Of a DNA stretch of 64,000 bases, positions 54,151 to 64,000 are shown one piece after another. Made by a program: the position numbers and the translations under genes. The notes under the pieces are model-generated. The model ran no database searches. It saw nothing but the letters and a program-made list of their open reading frames with translations, and was not told the origin of the DNA. Origin of the DNA: Lindgomyces ingoldianus. Lineage: Eukaryota > Ascomycota > Dothideomycetes > Pleosporales > Lindgomycetaceae. The stretch covers positions 1,209,213 to 1,273,212 of the forward strand of contig NW_022985162.1 of assembly GCF_010093535.1 (NCBI RefSeq), given 5' to 3'. Within the stretch, counting starts at the first letter, position 1; every line of letters begins with the position of its first letter.

Positions 54151-55072
54151 AGGCTAAGCCAGGAGATGAGGCTCTGGAGACAGAAATTGTTTTTTAAGAC
54201 AGGAACTTCATTTTTGAAGACTGATACTGGGGCGTTGGGTTTCTCTTATTTATTGTGAATGTCCCGGAACTTGTATAATGGTACAGGATAATGTATTGCT
54301 CAAAACGACCAAGCATAGCGGGGGAATATCTTGTTGAAGAGACAAAACTTTGAGTGTAGACAAAAACAACCCTTCTAAGCCGGTCATTACGGAGAAGTCG
54401 AGATGCCCTTGGAGAAGCCGCATAGAGTTCCCCTCGAGCACCGTTAGTGCGCTTGCCTACTCAAATCGTTACATCCATGCGAGAAGTGGACTCGAAGATA
54501 GCTCTGAGTACGAGGTAGCATCCAGCGCGGACGCTAGCCCGATTAGAGTAAGCCACCGTTAGCCGATTATAATGACCAATACCTTCCCAATCCCCGGTTC
54601 TATTATAGCTCTTCCTTGAAATATCTTCTGCCGGTCTCTATCATTTAGATAGATAGCATGTTCCACATCTCAGTATCTCTCCAATGTCTCTAACTGTTTC
54701 CTTGGTGTATTTTAATCACACATAGAGGCCTAGTCTCTTCAGGAGGTAGAAGCCTTCATAGGTGTTCTTTCCGTGAAAGCGCGTCATGTTGTACTGATTT
54801 GAGACTAGTGCAGTAGTGAGTAGAGTGATTGTTTTCATTCATGTCTGCCTTGACGTGACGTTTTACAGCTTTACTCAGGCCGGGACTGGAATATAAGTTG
54901 ATACTTCTGGGGTGACGATTCAGAGAAAACTGTGAGTAGTAGAGCTGTGATAAGTTCGATACGCGGAGAAAGATGTGTCAATGTACATGCATTGTACAAG
55001 TATCGCTTCTACGCTTGCTATGCAATGATGTTACAATGTCTCAATACGCCTCGAACATGAGTGCTTGCGAGC
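54151..55072. other. intergenic, 3' ends of convergent genes
   Basis: Lies between the tails of the surface-protein and bS18m genes. No frame or RNA gene is supported; frames at 54250-54562 are short and overlap on both strands. Confidence 0.45.
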
Positions 55073-55819
55073 TCATAAAAAACGGGTCGGGGAGCTTTTC
55101 TTCAGAACCAGAGGGTGCCTATGCACACTAGGCATCAGACCCAGACCAATGGCCCTTCTTATCGCCTTTGCAATCTTTCGCTGGTTGACGGGTCGCAGAC
55201 CGGTCTGGTTGGAGTGCTTTATCCGTCCCATTTCCGTCATATACTCAGACATCATCGTGAAATTCTACACCCGGTCAGCAATGCACGCCATGACTGGCAC
55301 CTTTCAATGCGTTCCGGGCAAATGCAGACCTTGTATTCGTTGACAGGGTTGATGCCCAGTGTGTCAAAGGCATCGGTCTGAGGTGTCTGCCGTCCAAATT
55401 TCCACTTTTTCTGCTCCGGGCCGGACAGGTCATGTGGTGCGTACACATCGCCAGGCTGCCACTTGCGGAAAATCTGGCGCGAGAAGGCCTCGACCCTGGC
55501 CGATCTTTCCGACTCTGCAGCCGTCGACCGTGGATTTGGCAGCAGTTGCTGAGCGAAGGTACTGCGGGACGGGGAGGCAGTTTGGGGGGCAGGTCTGGGC
55601 GCGGCATTGGATGGGTGACTTTGCGAGGCCTTCGACCCTTGCAGAATGTTCAATATGTCTGGAGGTGGTAGCTTCAGCAGGCATGCAGCGACAAAGGGCC
55701 AGGGACGGGGACACGGCGGGCTCACCATTGTTGCAGCGGCGGACGGCGGAAGAAAAGCCTCGCACGCATTGTCCACGCAGGCTTGCTGGAAGTGGGACTG
55801 GGAGCAGGGTCAGCGACAT
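55073..55819 (-). CDS. mitochondrial small-subunit ribosomal protein bS18m
   Basis: Exons 55819-55726, 55658-55330 and 55264-55073 encode 204 residues. Intron 1 (67 bp) starts GTGAGC and ends CACCTCCAG. Intron 2 (65 bp) starts GTCTGC, a weak donor, has a GCTGAC branch and ends GTGTAG. The N-terminus MSLTLLPVPLPASLRGQCVR plus FSSAVRR is a mitochondrial presequence. The C-terminal block is diagnostic of S18: GRIKHSNQTGLRPVNQRKIA followed by KAIRRAIGLGLMPSVHRHPL. The fungal-type spacer GDVYAPHDLSGPEQKKW precedes it. The protein binds rRNA in the platform of the mitoribosomal small subunit. It is head-to-head with another mitochondrial gene, 256 bp apart. Confidence 0.92.
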
Positions 55820-56075
55820 GGAAATGGCAATCGCAATTGCTGGTGGAAGGTGCGAGTCGCACAGGAGAAGAAACCTTGGAAGCTGCGGTGCTTGGCGCCA
55901 AGCCCGTGCTCGATTTTGCAGGTGTGTTGATCGTGACTGCTGCTCTGTTCCGCCCGCGCATCACGACCCGGCATCCCGCCATTGCCCTGTGAATTCGTTC
56001 TCCCCGTTCTTGTATTATACTTCCCAGTTGGTCTGTCCCCAATGGCGCCCCTTCTAGCACAGTAGCTCCTTGACC
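55820..56075. promoter_or_regulatory. bidirectional promoter of two mitochondrial-function genes
   Basis: Only 256 bp separate the start codons of bS18m (-) and the CIA84-like gene (+), so core promoters and both 5' UTRs must share this stretch. It is GC-rich and gives spurious open frames on both strands. No individual factor site was assigned. Confidence 0.6.
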
Positions 56076-58563
56076 ATGCCGTCACACCTCACTCGCCTCG
56101 TCTTTCGCAGCATCATCGCCAACAGACCCGTCTTGTATCGCGGCTGTGTCCACTCCCCGCCCAGCCCGCGGACCGCAGCCAGCTTCCGCAATGGTTGGCC
56201 CACGTGCCAGCAGAGAGGCTTCCTCAACCTATTCAAGCCCGCCCGCAAAATCAAAGACCCAGATGTGCCTCCCGGCCTGGGCACCCTGTTGGATCTGGCA
56301 CACATGCAGAGTATTGCTGCCCGGCCCCCTCCGCCTTCCGATGTGGCCCAGGCCCTCAATATCTTTTTTACCAAGTACGACAAGAAGCCAGAGGACTTCC
56401 ACCTCCGCGCCGCTATGAACGCCTACAACTATATCCAAGCAACTCCAAAATCTGATGGACAGCCGTGGATGTCTGCCCCGGAATTACTGAAAATACTCCG
56501 TAGTCTTCGAAGAAGGGCACCAGGAAGTGGAAAAGCTTCGTTAGCATTTGCTAGACTTCTTCATGAAGAATTGAATGCGAGGCAAAAAGCAGCCGAACCA
56601 GACCTCGCCATCTATCAGCTTTCAGATCTGCCGGCTTTTCTAAATATCCTCTGTTTGAATGGTGCGGCCTTAGAGGCCCGAGAACTCGCAGCGACGACAC
56701 TTGTTGGTCCCATCACCCCTGACACCCCCTTCCCCATGGTTCGAGCCATACTCGCAACTTGGACCTATGTCCTAAAGGGATTTTCACGCGAACAAAATCA
56801 AGAAGGCCTTCTTCAGACTGTTGACATCATTCGCCGACTCTCGGTGCCCTTCACCCCGAACATGCAACAACTTTTAGTAGCTTTCTTTGTACAGAAGGCA
56901 GACTTTGAACAGGCCAAACATTGGTATCTCCAACCCACTGCTACTCCCCAAGGTCTAAAGGATATTGAACCAAACGTACACACCCACGCACTTATTCTGA
57001 AAGCTTGCGCTCTCGACGGAGACCCTTCATTTGGTCAGCAAGTCGTAGCTTCCCTGTTGAAAGACCTACCTACCAAGGCAGCCTGGGACGCCATCTTCCT
57101 GTGGTCCGCTGCCATTGGCAAGGGGGTGGATGAGGTCGATCGAATGATGAACGTAATGGTCCGTCGAAATGATGAATGGCGCAGGGAAGATCCGGCACGT
57201 CCTGTCGTGTGCCCTGATATCGATACCATCAACGCTCTGGTCGAGCTTTGCATGTCGAGGAAGGATCCTTACTCAGCGGAACGGTACATTGCCCTTGGTG
57301 AAAAGCGCGGTATCCTCCCCAATGCAAAGACCTATTGTATGCAAATAGCGTACCGGCTGTCCGCGAACGACATTGATGGAGCAAGGGCAGCTTATTATGG
57401 CCTTCAAGGGGAACAGTTGGACGACCAGAGCACAGAAGTCGTCAACAAGCTCATACAGGCTATGTGTGGGTCGAAACGACACCACTTTGACGATGTAATG
57501 GCAGTCGTTGATGACTTGCACGAACGTAAAGCACAATTTGTACCCCAGACCATTGCCATGCTCTGCACCTTGCATCTGCAAAGGGGCGAAAGTGATGACG
57601 CTGTGGATCTCCTCCAAATCCACACGTACCATTACGCACCGGAACAACGTGCCATTATCTCAGGTAAACTGGCTGAGTTTATCATGAACCGCGACAACAG
57701 CACCGCCGATGCCTGGGACACCTACCAGATCCTCCGTCAGGTTTTCCAAGAGACACCTCGTCATGTTCGTGTACGCCTCATGAACGAATTCTTTGCTCGC
57801 CGTCGCTCCGATATGGCATGTCACATATTTTTCCACATGCGAAATCACGCCTCTCTAGACGTTAGACCCGACGGAGATGCATACGCCACCGTGTTCACAG
57901 GCTTTGCACGCAATGCGGATGCGGAGAGCCTCGAGCTCATCCACAACCAGCTCAAACTTGACCTAAACGTGGAGCTAGATACAAAGCTGAGGAACTCGTT
58001 GATGCTTGCGTACGCAGCGACTGGCAACAATCGACGTGCCCTGGAGTTCTGGGCCGAGATTGTAGCTTCCAAGGAAGGTCCTACGTACAGAAGCATAGCC
58101 ATTGCTTTCCGTTCGTGCGAGGGAATGCCTTGGGGAGACCAGCATGCAAAGCCGATCTGGCGGAGACTGAAGGAGATGGATATTGATGTTGACAAGGAGA
58201 TTTGGACAGCATATCTATGTGCTATAGCTCGGAACCAACTGCATGATGAAGCAGTGCAAATGCTGGAGACTGTAGAAGAAGAGTATGGGTTTACTCCGGA
58301 TTTGTATATGTCAGTTCTCACCTAAACCCTGACCTCGACCTACTTTGATCCTGTCTCACTTGTAGTTCGTTTTCTAACCTTATAACAGACTCAGCAATTG
58401 GTTCAACACAACGACAAATTCGGAGAGACAAAGGAAGGTCGAGGCATGGATTCGGCAGCGCTATCCGGCTGTGTGGACAGAGATGGAGGGGCTTGGCCAC
58501 TACAAGACGATGGACGGTTTTGGCTACAGACAGTTCCACATCAACCGCGACTTAGATCCATAG
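56076..58563 (+). CDS. mitochondrial PPR protein, complex I assembly factor CIA84-like
   Basis: CIA84 associates transiently with membrane-arm intermediates during complex I assembly in Neurospora. The start ATG gives MPSHLTRLVFRSIIANRPVL, a basic amphipathic presequence, followed by the family-typical RGFLNLFKPARKIKDPDVPP and GLGTLLDLAHMQ with ARPPPPSDVAQALNIFF. The middle has degenerate pentatricopeptide helical pairs (for example PDIDTINALVELCMSRKDPY and PNAKTYCMQIAYRLSANDID). Exon 1 ends at 58303 (donor GTATAT) or 58309 (donor GTCAGT), both in phase. The intron ends CTTATAACAG, and exon 2, 58389-58563, ends GYRQFHINRDLDP. Total 800 or 802 residues. The alternative is another mitochondrial PPR factor. 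Confidence 0.85.
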
Positions 58564-59327
58564 CAACTCGCTACAGAGCATCTTGGCCCCCAGCTCGTAC
58601 CATAATCATTTGTATCAAAGAAAAACCCTTGGTGGTGTAAAATAGTCATAGTGGTTTCATTTACGTTAAAGCCATATTTTGACTGTCCTTGCACTCGTAA
58701 GAGGCTCATAGGAGTAAACTTAGTCACTTCGCTATCATCACGGTTATCCTTTGCTTCCGCGTCGACGACAGAAGTTCCACGCTTAGAAATACGCCATCCC
58801 TCACTTCGCCCCTTTCACACCCCACTCTGCCCAATCTTTCCAGGAATATACGAACCCAGGTCCCTCAGTTTTCCAACAATCAAGTTCACGAGCGATCAAC
58901 CAGAATTAGACAATGAATAGACTGCTTCAAGAAGGACCTCGGGTCGTCAGACCTGTACGCATGCTCCAAACCCCTTACCCATCCTACCTATTCATGACAT
59001 TGCAAATTCTAAAGGGTGCCCAAGCTCCTGGCGCTTCTCGTGGTTGTAATTTCAGCGCTCCCTTCTACGGCGTCGGATTGATGCTGCCTAGCCAGTAGTT
59101 CTAATGGTGTTCGGAACAAGATTTCGTTGTTCCTTGACGAATGCCACTCCGCTGACCTAAACAGCGGCTAGGTCAAAGAGAATTCACCCACACTTGTGAT
59201 TCACGACAGAAAGATGGGAATCATGACACACACCTTAATTGAGGGGAAAACTTCCCAAATTTGGACAAAAACACCTTAGACAAAAACACCACATCATAGC
59301 TCCATTCACGAGAGCGCCACGCATCAA
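58564..59327. other. intergenic between convergent genes
   Basis: Holds 3' UTRs of the CIA84-like and kelch genes. Frames at 58651-59098 are short and unsupported. Confidence 0.4.
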
Positions 59328-62045
59328 TCAATCCCTATTAATAACCCTTAAACTCCTCCTCGGGTTTAACAGTACACCTCTTGAACCCCAGAAAGCCGGC
59401 TCCTGCCCATCGAGCAGGTCATCCGTCGAACTCCCCACACTACTTCTCCTCCCCAACGCATCAGTCCCACTACCTCCCGCAGCTCCTGTCGCGCCTTGAT
59501 AGGCGGTTCGAGTGTCATCGCTAGGCCATGGGTCTTTAACGGAACTAGGATGTAGACCTGAGTTGGCACTGGATGTATTCGTCGTGCTCATGATGTTATG
59601 AGCTACTTCTCTGGCTGCGCGTTCACTAGAGTTCTTGCCGGATGAGGAAATCGTGGCACCCTGAGCAGCCCAAGGGTCATGTTTTTCGTTCGTGGCTGAG
59701 CGCCCGGTGACCATGGTGGCGTGATCCTTCCATATCTTGACTTGTTTTCTGTAGATCCAGGCACAGAACGCGAAATATGCTGCTATAGTTGCACACATAC
59801 CTGCAATGACACCAGCCACGATGGCGCCGACGTTAGTCCCAGAGCCTTTGTTTCCTGTATTTGGGACTGAAGTTTTAGTGATGATGGCCCCGTTAGGTCC
59901 AGTGACCGTGTATGTTTGTGGTTTTCCAGTTGCAAGGGGTCCACTGGTTGGAGTCTGAACGGGTGCAGTAAGGGTTGCACCGCCGGTAGCCTTGCCTCCA
60001 ATGACAGATTGAACGGCTACTGGGACCTGGTAGCCATACGATCCTTCGAGTCCTGCTGAGCTGTTGAAGCCCCGTTGGTTTGCCTGCTGTGCGAGCGGGT
60101 TCGCACTGTCATCACCCTTACCGCTCCAAGGTTGTAGTGCCCTGTCACCAGTTAACGCAGTGAATTGGGTTGACCACTCCAGGCTCGACATGTTGAAGAC
60201 ATAGATGCCGGGAGAGTCGCAGGACAGTTCCTGTCCGACATAACCGCCTACTACAACCATTTGCCCGTCCCAGACGCTGCAGGAATGGCCGGCGCGAGCA
60301 TACGGGACGGATTGTTTGGACATATCGACCGGGATCCATGTAAAACTTGGGATGGACAGGATCCACATATCATCGTATTGGGTCTGGTTTTTGAAGGGTT
60401 GGAGATTCTGGCCGCCAAACATGTATACGTTATAGGAAGAGCCACTACATTATTTGGTGAGCAAATCGCGAAGCAAGGAGTGCAAATGAAGCTATTCAAG
60501 TGTCTTGGTGGAGAGAAGAAGGCTTACTCTGCCGCGGCTGCCACTACGGCGCACGGATTGACACGGTACTCTGGCATCTTGCCGCTGGTAGTCTGCTTAT
60601 ACCAGGTCGACTCGGCAATATCGTACACATCGATCACGTTCATTTGCGTCTAGGGGTGTCAGTGCGAACCATCCAACCAACATCGAAGATGATTCGAAGC
60701 TTACAAAGGTAGCGTTGGTGCCGCCGGTGAGACCAAGCAGGATGCCCTCATCACCAAACCCAGGAACATATACCAAAAGTCCATCAGCTCTTTCAGTAAA
60801 CCCAGCGCTGTCTTGCAAGCCACCTTCCGTGATATTTCTCCAGGTCCCATCCGAGCCCGCTGGTTTTCCATTTCGGAGAGACTCAACGGCATTGTTAGTG
60901 AAGCCTGGGAAGGTGAATTCGACTAGACTCTTGAGGTAGACTCTCGCTGTTTGGATGTTCCAGCCTTCAGTGGTAAGATAATCTAGATGGCCACCAAAGT
61001 ACCAACCTCGACCTAGCGTACTTACACCGAAGCCAGCGCCCTCTGCCGAGCGCTGAATTGACTGACCGTCTCCTTCCGCATTCGCGCCAGTTGAGCTCTT
61101 CGGGTCTCGATGTTCGATCCATTGCTTCGAGCCTATGTTGTACTCCCACATGGAGGTCCCAACGGGCGTCGCTACGGGATCGTCAGAGAATTCGCCACCG
61201 TAAAGGAAAAGCGAGTCATATGAGTTCCAGAGATATCCATTTGCAACCTTAGGTGGCCCCGAGGGCCGCGGAAGGCCGGTGAGGGAGGGACTGCTGATTT
61301 GCCAGGCCTTCGTGAGATCGAGGGCCAGGAAGTCATTATCTACAACGGTTAACAATCTGATGCGTTGAAATTGGTCAAAAGTCATACTCCAGGTGTTGCT
61401 TGTTTGTTGATCATCCGTACTAGAGCGGCCACCATACATGTAAAGCGTTCCGTTCACAATGGTCGCTTTCAGGTTAGCAATTAGACAAAAATATATATCC
61501 GTAACCCGATACGTACCTTGATGGCTCCACCTCTTGCATATCTGGGTATTTGTATCTTCTCGCTTGGAGATGTGTACTCCCTGAACATAGTCGATCGACT
61601 GCAGTGGTATTACGCCCCCCCGTACCCCAATCGTGGAAATAGGGCTGGTTTGGAGTACAGGAAGCATCAAAGCTAGCACTAGCACTAGTAGTCCTGCCTT
61701 GTACAATCCGGAGAATGTGTTGGTAGCCCGGTTCGGATATAGCTTCATTGTTGCCAGCGTCTCGTCGTCTGATTCTTCAATATCAGATATCGATTCCCAC
61801 CCACTATCGTGCTCATGGCCTTCCCTCTCTTTCTCTTCGAAGAATTCTGCTTGGCTTCGAAACCGTACCATTCTTGCGGGTCTCAGTCGTCTCGGGGTCG
61901 GATCTGAGACTAGCGTGGACGTAAGTTTGGGTGTGGGATTGCGTTCCCGTCGCACAGTTTCTTCATCAACCAAACCAACCTCCATAAACACGGATTTCTG
62001 GCGGTCGGGCGACTTGTGTGCGGGCTGGGGTCGTACGCGTTCCAT
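59328..62045 (-). CDS. kelch-repeat membrane protein
   Basis: Exons 62045-61517, 61465-61388, 61339-60705, 60649-60528 and 60444-59328 encode 826 residues; introns are 51, 48, 55, 83... bp-class with GTACGT, GTATGA, GTAAGC and GTAAGC donors. The N-terminal 110 residues are acidic and cytosolic-looking, then a hydrophobic signal-anchor (YKAGLLVLVLALMLPVLQTS). The lumenal or extracellular part has six or so kelch blades (VNGTLYMYGGRSS, SYDSLFLYGGEFSDD, GILLGLTGGTNATF, YNVYMFGGQNL, GQMVVVGGYVG), i.e. a beta-propeller of the galactose-oxidase-central-domain type without oxidase residues seen. A Thr/Gly/Pro stalk, a second membrane helix (VGAIVAGVIAGMCATIAAYF) and a Ser/Gly-rich cytoplasmic tail follow. 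The track-length start upstream is TTG, so 62045 is the first ATG. Function is unknown; related fungal proteins act in cell polarity or wall organisation. Confidence 0.85.
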
Positions 62046-63184
62046 TAGTGAGAATAGCGATATCAACGGTCGCAAGGAGGGATATTGAACGTTTTGGATA
62101 AGAATGACGAATCGACGTCGAATGGATATAATTGCCGGGCTTATATGCGGCGTGAGTAGCCAATGGCTAGGAATTATATGAGTGGCAAGACGGATATCGA
62201 GAGGTAACTCAAGGACTAGGAACGAATTGTGGTATTATGCAGACAAAAACAACAATCGCGCCAGGGAGCAAAAAGACAAAACAAACAGGAGACTCTGAGA
62301 GGCGGCAAGCAGAGAGAGGTGATATGAGCCTGTTGAGGCCAGCGAATTACTTTGGGGATCCAGTTGTTAGAATCCATCTTGTTCTTGATACAGCGGCACA
62401 GACGTGCGGCGAACGTCATGAGGCATCCTATGCAAGCAAGAATGGGCAACGATCACTCCATCGCGATGCGGCAGGGGACACAAGGCAGGGGTATCATTGG
62501 CTGCGGGATGAGCAGCCCCGGACTCTTGAGCATGACGGCGGCCAAGGCCGAGCCAATGCCCCATGGAGGCCAAAACGTCAGAACTTAACAGCAGCTCACA
62601 GCGCAACCAGCCAGATTCGCCATGTCGAAGCTTCGGTCAATGCTTTGGCTGATGGCACTCGACTTTGCTGGTACTGCTTTCGCTGCTTGTGCTGCTTGTG
62701 TCCCCAGTCCAAAGGATCAATATTCGCTTTGCTGGGCGCTTGTCCCAAGAGAGTACTCAACCCAGACTCCAATATCGTACTCGACGCACCGGCGCACTCA
62801 CCTGACAACTCAACCTTATTAATGCTTTCTTCTCGTTGACGATTGAGGAATGTTGCTTTATTGATACCGTGACCTATTCTATTTATACCCTTCTCTTAGT
62901 GCCACAAGGCCATCAATGTTCCACGAACCGTGTGGCGTCGACATGGGGCTGGGTGTGGCGACAGCAACATTTCACACGAAATGCTTATCATCAGAACTGT
63001 GGGGAGCATCCGCATTGGAGACATGAGTTACTCGTACCGTGTTATGAATGATTGGTGCCAAACACGACGGTGGAGATGACGGCATTGCAGCCTCAGGAAC
63101 AGGGAGACGACAATATCCTCTCCCTTATCATCATTTTATCCCACTGCAAGCTAAGTGGCTCGAAAGGCCGCTAGTCGACGTCTT
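62046..63184. other. intergenic with conflicting frames
   Basis: A plus-strand frame (62237-62839) and minus-strand frames (62216-62449, 62367-62606, 62596-62808) overlap. A minus-strand reading near 62600-62450 contains hydrophobic stretches (VLTFWPPWGIGSALAAVMLK) that could be an exon of a small membrane protein, but no model closes. The AlkB-gene 3' UTR lies at the right. Confidence 0.3.
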
Positions 63185-64000
63185 TCAGTTTCGATTGTCG
63201 TCGGAGCTTGTTCTTGTCAATTCTGGATTTCCTTCCATTTTTTCTCCATTCTTTGCATTGGTCCTTAAATTGGTTGCCCATGAGGGCTCGCCGTCGTCGT
63301 CAAATACCGCCCATTGGAAAAACGAACACCCATCCTGCTCAGGAATATAATTTGTATGACACATCCACATGTACCTACCTCTGTTCTCTTTCTTCCGCGT
63401 CACACATCTCAGTACAGTGGGTACTCCGCATTTACACTTCGGCGTGTAGTTTGGGTGGAGATTTTGTTTGTAGCACCGATAAGTGATGTTCAGTCTTTTG
63501 TTCTTCGCCAGAGGATGTGGATCTATCGCCTGAGCTGGAGCTATTGAATGCTTCCACTCCTCCTGCATCTCTGCGTGCATGATAAGCAGTGAGTTGTGCG
63601 GGAGATGAATCGATATCTGCCCTTGGGCATCGGCGAGAGAACTATCATCTTTGCGGAGATCACTGTCTTCAACATGAATCTTGCGTACTCGAAACTCACG
63701 AGCTACGCCTAGACTCAAACTGCCGATGACTGCGCGGGGACCGAGATAGGTAAGCTGGTCAGAGTGGTAGCCTACGCACTCCTTCGGTCCATCATAGCAG
63801 TTCACAAAAGCGGTGTTGGGTTTCCAGACATTTGGTGATTGGTACTTGAGTTTCTTCCCATCTGGATAAAAGTCCCGGATCCTACGCTGGATCTCACTAT
63901 TCACGGCCTCTTCGACGGACTTTGAAGCCTTTCGCATTTCAGGGAGGGTGCGGCGGACGTCATCGACCTTTCGGCCGTCGTAGATGTACTCAGTCTTCTG
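63185..64000 (-). CDS. AlkB-family 2-oxoglutarate dioxygenase with GRF zinc finger, 5'-truncated
   Basis: The frame runs off the right edge, so the N-terminus is missing; 271 C-terminal residues are visible. Oxidative demethylation of alkylated DNA or RNA by Fe(II) and 2-oxoglutarate is the family reaction. The metal-binding motif HxD is in CVGYHSDQLTYLGPRAVIGS. The distal His is in EEWKHSIAPA and the 2-oxoglutarate-binding Arg pair in NKRLNITYRCYK. After the dioxygenase core comes a GRF zinc finger with the pattern CKCGVPTVLRCV, NRGRYMWMCHT and CSFFQWA, a single-strand nucleic-acid-binding module found fused to AlkB homologues in fungi. This resembles ALKBH2/3-type repair enzymes. Confidence 0.92.
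   Translation of the reverse strand, partial: QKTEYIYDGRKVDDVRRTLPEMRKASKSVEEAVNSEIQRRIRDFYPDGKKLKYQSPNVWKPNTAFVNCYDGPKECVGYHSDQLTYLGPRAVIGSLSLGVAREFRVRKIHVEDSDLRKDDSSLADAQGQISIHLPHNSLLIMHAEMQEEWKHSIAPAQAIDPHPLAKNKRLNITYRCYKQNLHPNYTPKCKCGVPTVLRCVTRKKENRGRYMWMCHTNYIPEQDGCSFFQWAVFDDDGEPSWATNLRTNAKNGEKMEGNPELTRTSSDDNRN

Noticed and set aside
55359..56057. 232-codon plus-strand frame
   Set aside because: It overlaps the three exons of bS18m on the other strand, which is strongly supported.
62237..62839. 200-codon plus-strand frame
   Set aside because: Low-information composition and overlapping alternatives on the minus strand; no domain or start context.

Overview
The window is nuclear DNA of a filamentous ascomycete (Pezizomycotina). 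The evidence is short introns of about 45-70 bp with GTAAGT/GTATGT-type donors and CTAAC/CTGAC-type branch sites, a Zn2Cys6 regulator, Kar9, a mitochondrial alternative oxidase, a CIA84-type PPR protein, and a large AT-rich block mutated in the manner of repeat-induced point mutation (RIP). I cannot name the species.

Layout. 1-2223: no supported gene. 2224-8003: TM9/EMP70 nonaspanin (-), neuronal calcium sensor NCS-1/frequenin (-), Mediator subunit 4 (+). 8495-10000: frameshifted flavin monooxygenase pseudogene (-). 10634-16408: Thp1/Csn12-type PCI protein (+), Zn2Cys6 regulator (+) and, tail-to-tail with it, a 2,2-dialkylglycine-decarboxylase-like PLP enzyme (-). 17759-18001: a tiny spliced gene for a secreted six-cysteine, knottin-patterned peptide (-).

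19987-30207 is an AT-rich island bounded by 36-bp inverted repeats (32/36 identical, all four differences transitions). It keeps two long convergent reading frames interrupted only by TAA/TAG. The plus-strand frame carries SF2 helicase motifs; the minus-strand frame is unidentified and transposase-like by context. I interpret the island as a roughly 9-kb DNA transposon killed by RIP. Nested inside is a complete 1206-bp gag-only LTR retroelement (218-bp LTRs, 5-bp target duplication, half-tRNA-iMet-type primer site), together with two low-complexity tandem-repeat patches.

30607-41697: GNAT acetyltransferase (+), a ten-exon peroxisomal alcohol (methanol) oxidase ending in SRL (-), and mitochondrial alternative oxidase (-), with a gene-poor 3.8 kb between the two oxidases. 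43064-54150: a possible 91-residue spliced microprotein gene (-), a fungal conserved protein of unknown function (+), Kar9 (+), a DsbA/FrnE-like oxidoreductase (+) and a single-pass cell-surface sensor-like protein with a frame-preserving intron (+). 55073-58563: a divergent pair, both mitochondrial: ribosomal protein bS18m (-) and a CIA84-like complex I assembly PPR protein (+). 59328-64000: a five-exon kelch membrane protein (-) and a 5'-truncated AlkB-family dioxygenase with a GRF zinc finger running off the right edge (-).

Exon boundaries were derived by hand from splice consensus, reading-frame closure and family knowledge. In every multi-exon model given as a CDS the exon lengths sum to a multiple of three. 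No database search was possible.
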